Assembly (NCBI RefSeq): GCF_000292245.2
Contig: NZ_ALPT02000054.1
Coordinates: forward strand, 1 to 29,232
Length of the DNA: 29,232 bases
Source: Alkalihalobacillus alcalophilus ATCC 27647 = CGMCC 1.3604
GTDB lineage: Bacteria; Bacillota; Bacilli; Bacillales; Bacillaceae_D
Direction of reading: 5' to 3'
The translations under genes and the position numbers were made by a program. The notes beneath the pieces are model-generated. The model had not been told where the DNA came from. It worked only from the letters and a program-made list of their open reading frames with translations, and did no database searches. Numbering within the stretch: the first letter of the stretch is position 1; the number at the start of each line of letters is the position of its first letter. This document shows positions 23,316 to 29,232 of this stretch, in pieces.

Positions 23316-23400
23316 TTCAATATCCCCTTTTTATTTGACTCTTAATGTGAATGATAGCTCTATTTCTGCAGACATATTCACATAATGAGTATATCTCTAA

Positions 23401-23449
23401 AAGTAAAAAGCTCTTAAACGGAATATCAAATCCCATTTGAGCTTTACTT
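23401..23449 (-). terminator. Probable terminator of the Med-like gene
   Basis: AAGTAAAAAGCTC (23401-23413) pairs with GAGCTTTACTT (23439-23449). Inside, AAACGGAA and TCCCATTT pair with G-U wobbles. On the minus strand the hairpin ends in a T-rich tail, 46 bases after the stop. Confidence 0.6.
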
Positions 23450-23494
23450 CTTTATATGTAGATGATTATCGATAAAGGTACTATGTTTTGATTG

Positions 23495-24472
23495 TTAATG
23501 CAAGTATGGCATCTTAACTTTTTCACCAGTCTCCATATAGTACTGAATAGCTTCGAGCAAATAGAAGGCGACTTCTTCAGGCACCTGAGAGCTAAATTGT
23601 CCTAAACTAATCACCTCTTCTTGAAAATCGAGTGTGTAGTTTCCTGCCTCTAGTTGTCCCGCTACAAATTGCTCAACTACTTTTACATATAAATCCTCAA
23701 CATGCTGAATCGTGCTCGTTAACACCGATGCTTCTCCTAAATCAGATTGATCCGAAATATAACCAATCACATAAAGACCATCTTTTTTACTTTTTTCAAT
23801 AATATCAATATGAAAGCCATCTCCAATCGGATAAATAATATCGACGTTCTGACCCTTCATTTGCTCGTAATAAGTTAGAGCTTGAACTTGATCCTGCCAG
23901 CTTAGCACATGTTCCACCGTTACCTCGACCTGCTCATTTTGAAATTGCACACCATCTACAAATCCTTGGATCTCTGGCTGCCATGGAAATGCCGCAATCA
24001 CACCGACCTCATCATTTTGAGTCATAATTGCCGATAAAACACCAGCAAAATACCCCATCGCATAACCATCAAAGGAAAAGCTGGTAATATTCTCTCCTTC
24101 TACCTCACCATTAAACACAACAAAATGAATCTCCGGATAACTTTTCGCTAATTCCGTAAAAGCATCCGCAAACCTTTTCCCATGCCCAAAAACTAGTGAA
24201 ACATTATTTTGCTCAAATTCCTCAAGGGCATATTTCATTTGTTCAATTGTTTGAATTTCCTCTTTATAAAACACTTCTAAGTTAAATTGAGAATGGACTC
24301 TAAGTAGACCATCATACCCTTGCCGATTCCAGCCTTGATCATTAATCGTATCTTCTAGCATTAACCCTACATTATTTGAATCAGCCGTACTAATTGTTTG
24401 AATACACCCGATAAATAAAATAGGAATGATAAAAAGAGGAATAAATAATAACCACTTTTTCTGCTTTAACAT
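23495..24472 (-). CDS. med: Med-like BMP-family lipoprotein
   Basis: A 325-residue lipoprotein of the BMP/PnrA substrate-binding family. The ATG follows GAGGAGG by 8 bases. An N-terminal hydrophobic signal ends in the lipobox FIGC (Cys 23). The mature part follows the family: VGLMLEDTINDQGWNRQGYDG, then VSLVFGHGKRFADAF, FSFDGYAMGYFAGV and DIIYPIGDG. In B. subtilis the gene just upstream of comZ-yjzB-fabHA-fabF is med, a positive regulator of comK, and the neighbourhood here is the same apart from inserted small genes and no comZ. The name follows from family plus synteny. A nucleoside-binding role, as in PnrA, remains possible. Confidence 0.75.
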   Translation of the reverse strand: MLKQKKWLLFIPLFIIPILFIGCIQTISTADSNNVGLMLEDTINDQGWNRQGYDGLLRVHSQFNLEVFYKEEIQTIEQMKYALEEFEQNNVSLVFGHGKRFADAFTELAKSYPEIHFVVFNGEVEGENITSFSFDGYAMGYFAGVLSAIMTQNDEVGVIAAFPWQPEIQGFVDGVQFQNEQVEVTVEHVLSWQDQVQALTYYEQMKGQNVDIIYPIGDGFHIDIIEKSKKDGLYVIGYISDQSDLGEASVLTSTIQHVEDLYVKVVEQFVAGQLEAGNYTLDFQEEVISLGQFSSQVPEEVAFYLLEAIQYYMETGEKVKMPYLH

Positions 24473-24652
24473 GTTGACTTCCTCCTCTTAAGCTATTTAT
24501 CCATTCAAGTAGCAAAACACGGTTGAAAGGAATGATGTTAACGATTTCTTTTATTCGTTAAATGTATGTCCAAATCCTCTCGACATTGTGTAAATTCGAC
24601 ATTTGTAATGAAACTGTAATTTTTTTTCAAACGTGCTTCCTCCCCTAAACAT

Positions 24653-24661
24653 TGGTATAAT
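24653..24661 (+). promoter_or_regulatory. Extended -10 promoter of prfC
   Basis: TGG-TATAAT (24653-24661) is a perfect extended -10 element, 34 bases before the prfC start. The -35 at the usual distance is poor, which is normal for this promoter class. Confidence 0.5.
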
Positions 24662-24694
24662 GAATCGTAGCATTTTGTAGAAATGAGGATCGAT

Positions 24695-26290
24695 ATGACT
24701 AAAATGAATGAAATAGAATCGCGAAGAACATTCGCCATTATCTCCCATCCAGATGCAGGGAAAACGACATTAACAGAAAAACTGCTTTTATTTGGAGGAG
24801 CAATCCGTGAAGCCGGAACAGTTAAAGGAAGAAAAAATAGCAAGCACGCGATGAGTGACTGGATGGAAATTGAAAAACAACGTGGGATTTCCGTTACGAG
24901 CTCCGTCCTTGAATTTTTATATGATGGGTACCATGTCAATATTTTGGATACTCCTGGACACCAAGACTTTAGTGAAGATACTTACCGTACATTAACAGCG
25001 GCTGATTCAGCTACGATGTTAATCGATGTCGCTAAAGGGGTCGAAGCCCAAACAAAAAAATTATTTAAAGTTTGTAAAATGCGCGGTATCCCGATTTTTA
25101 CATTTATCAATAAATTAGACAGACAAGGGCGAGATCCTTTTGATTTAATGGAAGAACTCGAAAACCTCCTCGGAATTCGTTCTTATCCAATGGGTTGGCC
25201 AATTGGAATGGGGCAATCTTTTTCAGGTGTATACGATCGGATGGAAAAGAAACTTGAATTATACAATCCAGACAACCCAAAAGCCATTGACATCATTCAA
25301 TTAACAGGCCCTGATGATCCAAAACTAGACGAAGCCATTAATGACGAAGGACTTGTTGCACAGTTCCGCGAAGAACTTGAATTATTGGATGTAGCTGGCG
25401 ATGATTATGACGTTGAGAAAGTGAAAAACGGTGAATTAACACCTATCTTTTTCGGAAGTGCGGTTTCTAGTTTCGGTGTCCAAACTTTCTTAGAACATAT
25501 GTTAAAACTAGCTCCAGCACCAACACCTCGGATGAGCACAAAAGGAGTCGTTAACCCATTTGAACATCAAGGTTTTTCTGGCTTTATTTTTAAAATTCAA
25601 GCGAATATGAACCCAGCACACCGTGATCGAATTGCTTTTCTGCGAATCACATCTGGAAAGTTTGAAAGAGGTATGACGGTCAAACACGTGCGGATCGGCA
25701 AAAATTTAAAACTGGCTCAACCGACCCAGTTTTTGGCTCAAAGTCGTAGCCTTGTTGAAGAAGCATATGCAGGAGACATTATTGGGCTTTTTGATCCAGG
25801 TAACCTTCGTATAGGTGATACGCTTGTAACAGGAGAAGCTTTTGAATTTGATGAAATGCCTCACTTCTCTCCCGAACATTTTTGTGCCATTACGGTCAAA
25901 GAAGCTTTAAAGCATAAGTCTTATGAAAAAGGACTTCATCAGCTAACAGAAGAAGGAGCGATTCAGCTATTTAAAACATTTAATAGCTACGTCGAAAAAC
26001 AAATTGTTGGAGTTGTTGGAGTGTTACAATTTGAAGTACTCGAACACCGTCTCAAAAATGAATACCATGTCGATATACAATTAGAGCGACTCCCCTACTC
26101 TTTTGCTCGTTGGGTGAATGGACCGGTAAAAGAGATGGAGAAGTTTAAAAAGGCACAAAGAAATTTAGTAACCGATCGTGACGAGCGAATCGTTGTCTTG
26201 TTTGAAAATGAGTTCCAAATGCGAACAGCGATGGACAAATACCCAGAGCTACGCTTTTATGAAAACTCCTTTGTTAAAGAAGAAAAGTAA
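24695..26290 (+). CDS. prfC: Peptide chain release factor 3
   Basis: A 531-residue GTPase of the EF-G/EF-Tu superfamily that recycles RF1/RF2 from the ribosome after peptide release. The P-loop is ISHPDAGKTTLTEK near the N-terminus, G3 is DTPGHQDFSED and G4 is NKLDRQGRD. The switch region KGRKNSKHAMSDWMEIEKQ and RGISVTSSV are RF3-typical. The C-terminal domains end normally. The frame opens at ATG 24683, but ATG 24695 lies 6 bases after GAGG and gives the usual family length. It is divergent from the med-like gene and is closed by the terminator at 26305-26339. Confidence 0.95.
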   Translation: MTKMNEIESRRTFAIISHPDAGKTTLTEKLLLFGGAIREAGTVKGRKNSKHAMSDWMEIEKQRGISVTSSVLEFLYDGYHVNILDTPGHQDFSEDTYRTLTAADSATMLIDVAKGVEAQTKKLFKVCKMRGIPIFTFINKLDRQGRDPFDLMEELENLLGIRSYPMGWPIGMGQSFSGVYDRMEKKLELYNPDNPKAIDIIQLTGPDDPKLDEAINDEGLVAQFREELELLDVAGDDYDVEKVKNGELTPIFFGSAVSSFGVQTFLEHMLKLAPAPTPRMSTKGVVNPFEHQGFSGFIFKIQANMNPAHRDRIAFLRITSGKFERGMTVKHVRIGKNLKLAQPTQFLAQSRSLVEEAYAGDIIGLFDPGNLRIGDTLVTGEAFEFDEMPHFSPEHFCAITVKEALKHKSYEKGLHQLTEEGAIQLFKTFNSYVEKQIVGVVGVLQFEVLEHRLKNEYHVDIQLERLPYSFARWVNGPVKEMEKFKKAQRNLVTDRDERIVVLFENEFQMRTAMDKYPELRFYENSFVKEEK

Positions 26291-26304
26291 GCGAATAGTA
26301 ATAG

Positions 26305-26339
26305 AGCCCCTTGGAGCGTCATATTTTCTCCAAGGGGCT
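26305..26339 (+). terminator. Terminator of prfC
   Basis: AGCCCCTTGGAG (26305-26316) and CTCCAAGGGGCT (26328-26339) form a perfect 12-bp G/C-rich stem followed by TTTT, 15 bases after the stop codon. Confidence 0.9.
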
Positions 26340-26381
26340 TTTCATACAACCCTCTACCATCCCAAATTCCTAATAAATGTT

Positions 26382-26801
26382 TTACCACCTCTGACCTTGA
26401 AACACATAACTTGCAGTGCTTTGTAATTTAGCTTCTAAATTTCCTTCATAATAGGGCATCCATTCATTCGCTGTTTTGAAGTCAACCCACTTTACATCAA
26501 GAATCCACTCTTTATCAATAATATTAATTTCTCCTCTAACCTCCGTAGCTATAAAGGTAAAAAAGATCGCATGTTCTTCAAAATTCATCATATACGCCTC
26601 ATTCACTGATACAATCCGTCCAATTTCGACTTTTAACCCCGTTTCTTCCCAAACTTCTCTTTTAGCTGCTTCCTCAAGTGACTCCCCTTGTTCAACCGCT
26701 CCACCTGGTAAAGACCAACTCTGATGTTTCTTATTATGGACAACTAATACCTCATTTTTTTCATTTAATATAATGGAATACACGACATCGACTCTCTTCA
26801 T
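26382..26801 (-). CDS. NUDIX hydrolase, 139 aa
   Basis: Hydrolyses a nucleoside diphosphate linked to another moiety. The NUDIX box G-X5-E-X7-REUXEEXGU fits exactly from Gly 34 to Leu 56 (GGAVEQGES ... REVWEETGL). The N-terminal strand (VDVVYSIILNEKNEVLVV) and the HQSWSLPGG lead-in are MutT-like. The ATG follows GGGGA with 7 bases between. The substrate is not predictable from the sequence. It stands alone between prfC on the other strand and the VanY-type gene, whose terminator lies just upstream. Confidence 0.9.
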   Translation of the reverse strand: MKRVDVVYSIILNEKNEVLVVHNKKHQSWSLPGGAVEQGESLEEAAKREVWEETGLKVEIGRIVSVNEAYMMNFEEHAIFFTFIATEVRGEINIIDKEWILDVKWVDFKTANEWMPYYEGNLEAKLQSTASYVFQGQRW

Positions 26802-26852
26802 CTTCGTTTCCCCATTTCACTTTCTTTATTTTTTTGCTTTTTAAGCATAATA

Positions 26853-26880
26853 AAACCCACTTGCTTTCACAAGAGGGTTT
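26853..26880 (-). terminator. Terminator of the VanY-type gene
   Basis: AAACCCACTTG (26853-26863) pairs with CAAGAGGGTTT (26870-26880) around one mismatch. The minus-strand tail is T-rich. It starts 5 bases after the stop. Confidence 0.75.
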
Positions 26881-26885
26881 CTCCA

Positions 26886-27737
26886 TTAAATTGGAGTAAC
26901 TTCACCTAAATATTCTTCTAAAGTCCAGTCATTTTCAAATAAAATCTCGGCAATTTCTGTTCCGATATAACGAAGATGCCATGGTTCAAAATCATAACCC
27001 GTGATTTCCTCTTTCCCTTTTGGATAACGGATAATAAATCCGTATTCATGAGCATGCTCGGCTAACCATTGTCCTTCATCTGTTTCTTCAAAAGCCGCAG
27101 ATAAAGCAAAGCCATTGCTTCGACTTGAAACATCCATAGCAAGTCCTGTTTGATGCTCACTTTGTCCAGGCATCGCAACCACTTCTTGATCAGCCCCATG
27201 ATTAGTTAACGCATTGTCATAAAGAACTTCTTGTCTTTCATACGAACGGTAGCCTGAAATCGCAAATAATTCAATTCCGGCTTCTTCAGCTGCCGTAAAT
27301 AATTCTTCAAGAGCAAACGCGGCTTCTTCTCTTAAGTAACGTTTCTCTACATCTTCATCAAAAGAAAAACGAACATTTGGAGCGACCAAATCATCGGGTA
27401 TATAATCACTAGGTAGTAGAAATTCTCGGTTAATATTAGCAAATATATTATCCGGATTTTGAATAACGGCTTGTCCATCAACAGTAATCACTTCGTTGAT
27501 TTTATCAGCTGATATGACATAGCCTTCCTCCGTTTCCTCTGCTTCATTTTCATTTAAGCTGGCAGAGATTTCTTCCGAAGTTCCCTCATAGTGCACATCT
27601 TTATCACGATCTTGCTCTACTTGTTCCGCTTCTTTTTGCAACCTATTATCAGCTTGTCCCTCATCCCAAAAAGAACAACCGATCATAACCGTTGTTATAA
27701 GGAAAAACATAAACAATGGAGCGGCTTTTTTAAGCAT
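26886..27737 (-). CDS. VanY-type D-alanyl-D-alanine (L,D/D,D-) carboxypeptidase lipoprotein
   Basis: A 283-residue zinc peptidase of the M15B family, related to B. subtilis YodJ. A signal ends in MIGC (lipid-attached Cys 21). Residues 22-100 are an acid-rich linker. The catalytic domain shows FAISGYRSYERQ, then the zinc motif SEHQTGLAMDVS (His 195, Asp 202) and the second motif FEPWHLRYIG (Glu 251, His 254). All zinc and catalytic residues are present. It trims peptidoglycan stem peptides outside the membrane. The gene starts at ATG 27737 and is transcribed alone. Confidence 0.9.
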   Translation of the reverse strand: MLKKAAPLFMFFLITTVMIGCSFWDEGQADNRLQKEAEQVEQDRDKDVHYEGTSEEISASLNENEAEETEEGYVISADKINEVITVDGQAVIQNPDNIFANINREFLLPSDYIPDDLVAPNVRFSFDEDVEKRYLREEAAFALEELFTAAEEAGIELFAISGYRSYERQEVLYDNALTNHGADQEVVAMPGQSEHQTGLAMDVSSRSNGFALSAAFEETDEGQWLAEHAHEYGFIIRYPKGKEEITGYDFEPWHLRYIGTEIAEILFENDWTLEEYLGEVTPI

Positions 27738-28075
27738 TATTTCCTAACCTACCTTATAAAAAATTTCTCTTGCATTGTTATTAACCGTTATTTACAAAAA
27801 CGAACGACATCATACTAGATTACTTAAGGTTAAATTATAAATGAAATAATAGGAACAGTAAACGACACAGACATAAATCAACCTTTAGTTATAGAAAGAC
27901 TCATTCTATTAATCATATTCTACCAAAAGTATGATTGTATTGACCTATTGTAAATTATTCCATTATTAAAAATACTATGCCAAAAGGTCATGAAATTAAG
28001 CTTTGAGGGTTCAGCACCATTCTAATATTAATATTTTTTTTGATTTTAATACAAATTTATGTAACCTCTTTTAAT
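27738..28075. other. A/T-rich intergenic region
   Basis: About 340 bases between the VanY-type gene and the terminator of the epimerase gene, both on the minus strand. The stretch is very A/T-rich and must hold the promoter of the VanY-type gene, but I see no convincing hexamer pair. I find no open frame with a ribosome site and no stable hairpin here. Confidence 0.5.
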
Positions 28076-28121
28076 AAATACCAAAATGACTTCAGCTTTT
28101 GCCAAAGTCATTTTGGTATTT
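28076..28121 (-). terminator. Terminator of the epimerase gene
   Basis: A 17-bp perfect stem (AAATACCAAAATGACTT at 28076-28092, complement at 28105-28121) with a 12-base loop overlaps the first bases of the stop codon. Its minus-strand tail is ATTAAAAG, so termination may be modest. Confidence 0.75.
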
Positions 28122-29031
28122 ATTCACTTTCACCGGAAACCTTAGTTTGGTTCTTCAGGATTTCATAATGTTCCTTTTGTTGCTTCAAGCCTTTTGAAAC
28201 AGGCGTTTTCGCTTCAAAACCTAATAGCTGCTTCGATTTTTCAGTTGATAATGTAGTTTTAATCTTACTTTTACTAATTCGCTCCTCATCCATTTTTAAT
28301 ACTTTTATCCCTTCAAACCATTCTTCTAATTTGCCAGTCGCAAGCTGATACACTTCATTGACATGTTCGGTATCTAAAGCCAACATAAAAGCTTCAATTA
28401 CATCATCAATATAAAGGATATCAATTTGAGAGCGATCCATTTTTGGGTGATCCACACCTTCAAGAATTTGCTGATAAGTCATATCACTACGCTGAAAAGG
28501 GCCATATACACTAGGCAATCGAAAAATGACATATTCCACTTTTTCTTCTGGAGCGAGTTGTCTAATCAATGTTTCACTTGCAAGCTTTGTGATGCCATAT
28601 GCAGAAGTTGGATTTGTCGGCGTTTTTTCCGTAATGAGCCCCGGTCTTTCTCCATAAACCTGAACAGTGGACGGAAAAATAAAGCGAGAATGTGGTGGTG
28701 TATTCAGCAGGATTTTCTTTGTTAAAGCAACATTATGGGCAATAACCTCCTGTAGTCTCGGCCACTTGCTATCATATTTTGTTAAAGCCGCTAAATGGTA
28801 AATGGCATCCACATCTTTTAACTCAGATTTTAAATCTAAATCTTCCACTTTCTTTTCAATTAAGTGGAAAAGAGCATTTCGACCAAGTCTCATCCTCATT
28901 TCATCTAATTCATTTTGACGTTCTTTTACCATTTCATCTATTGCTACTACCTCATAACCTGATTCAATCAGCTTTTTGCATAAATGAAAACCAATAAACC
29001 CAAGGGCACCCGTCACAACAATTTTTTTCAT
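28120..29031 (-). CDS. NAD-dependent epimerase/dehydratase family protein
   Basis: A 303-residue extended short-chain dehydrogenase. The NAD-binding loop is TGALGFIG (7-14), and the catalytic pair is Tyr 145 and Lys 149 in YGITK, with Ser 121-Thr 122 before it. The architecture (YHLAALT, FIFPSTVQVYGE, DILYIDDVIEAFMLAL) is that of nucleotide-sugar epimerases and dehydratases. The ATG lies 9 bases after AGGAGG. Substrate and pathway cannot be fixed; the upstream neighbour lies outside the window. Immediately upstream begins the 122-base repeat, which may hold its promoter. Confidence 0.85.
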   Translation of the reverse strand: MKKIVVTGALGFIGFHLCKKLIESGYEVVAIDEMVKERQNELDEMRMRLGRNALFHLIEKKVEDLDLKSELKDVDAIYHLAALTKYDSKWPRLQEVIAHNVALTKKILLNTPPHSRFIFPSTVQVYGERPGLITEKTPTNPTSAYGITKLASETLIRQLAPEEKVEYVIFRLPSVYGPFQRSDMTYQQILEGVDHPKMDRSQIDILYIDDVIEAFMLALDTEHVNEVYQLATGKLEEWFEGIKVLKMDEERISKSKIKTTLSTEKSKQLLGFEAKTPVSKGLKQQKEHYEILKNQTKVSGESE

Positions 29032-29048
29032 AATAACTAACCTCCTAT

Positions 29049-29232
29049 ATAAAAAGCGAAGCCTGTTCGCTCAGAAGCGAGAAAAAATAAGAACAGCTGA
29101 TGAAGACGCTCTTTGTCTTCACTCAGATGGGCGATTTTTCTCGAGCTTCTAACAGGCGTAGCTAGATTAAATAAAAAGCGAAGCCTGTTCGCTCAGAAGC
29201 GAGAAAAAATAAGAACAGCTGATGAAGACGCT
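29049..29232. repeat. 122-bp-period hairpin repeat, one full and one partial copy
   Basis: The 62 bases at 29049-29110 recur without change at 29171-29232, where the window ends, a period of 122. Within the unit nested inverted repeats occur: GCCTGTT/AACAGGC (29061-29067 / 29151-29157), GAAGC/GCTTC (29074-29078 / 29145-29149), GAGAAAAA(A)T/ATTTTTCTC (29079-29088 / 29134-29142) and TGAAGAC/GTCTTCA (29101-29107 / 29115-29121). The whole unit can thus fold as one long imperfect hairpin. More copies probably follow beyond the window. Confidence 0.85.

Noticed and set aside
24609..24635. TGAAAC-N17-CGTG resembling an ECF-sigma promoter before prfC
   Set aside because: The spacing is one base too long and the -10 is weak; the extended -10 nearer the gene is a simpler explanation.
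24538..24939. Minus-strand frame over the start of prfC
   Set aside because: It is a shadow of prfC and its upstream region, without a ribosome site or protein-like composition.

Overview
The window looks like a chromosome segment of a low-GC, spore-forming Firmicute of the family Bacillaceae. Strong AGGAGG-type ribosome sites, frequent TTG/GTG starts, a FapR operator in front of fabH-fabF, a Med-type lipoprotein beside that operon, sporulation-type promoters and several spore-coat-like proteins all point there. A DHH-CBS-tRNA nucleotidyltransferase, an acid-rich secreted CAP protein and a manganese-oxidase gene set fit the marine or alkaliphilic branch, but the species cannot be named from sequence alone. 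I see no rRNA, tRNA or CRISPR array.

Layout. 1-5510: two small genes of unknown function, topoisomerase III (topB), a 27-residue membrane peptide, pantothenate kinase (coaA) and a D,D-carboxypeptidase. 5600-8160: a secreted CAP-domain protein, a LysM cell-wall hydrolase and a GNAT acetyltransferase. 8267-10301: a gene of unknown function split by a tnpB-only IS200/IS605 element. Both element ends can be placed to the base, and removing 8631-10050 restores one 204-codon reading frame. 10708-13251: a DHH-CBS-CBS-nucleotidyltransferase fusion, probably an A-adding tRNA enzyme.

13405-19684 is the most distinctive part, a spore-surface metal-oxidation island. On the minus strand a sigma-K-like promoter precedes mnxE-like, mnxF-like and mnxG-like genes plus a fourth, translationally coupled gene. 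MnxG is a 1226-residue, six-domain multicopper oxidase of the kind that oxidises Mn(II) on Bacillus spores. Next to the operon lie two Cys/His-rich coat-like proteins, one with six tandem CGHSC(N/G) units. The adjacent proteins and MnxE/F appear to share a short Sm-like beta module.

19864-24472: fabF and fabH with a FapR operator, then a small sporulation-type gene, a Gly-Pro-rich coat-like gene, an unknown 106-residue protein and a Med-like lipoprotein. 24695-29031: release factor 3 (prfC), a NUDIX hydrolase, a VanY-type lipoprotein peptidase and an NAD-dependent epimerase. The window ends in a 122-bp-period repeat whose unit folds as a long imperfect hairpin.

The cell-wall genes (carboxypeptidase, LysM hydrolase, VanY peptidase, CAP protein) are single transcription units closed by clear hairpin terminators. 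The only multi-gene operons I can support are mnxEFG plus its fourth gene, and fabH-fabF.
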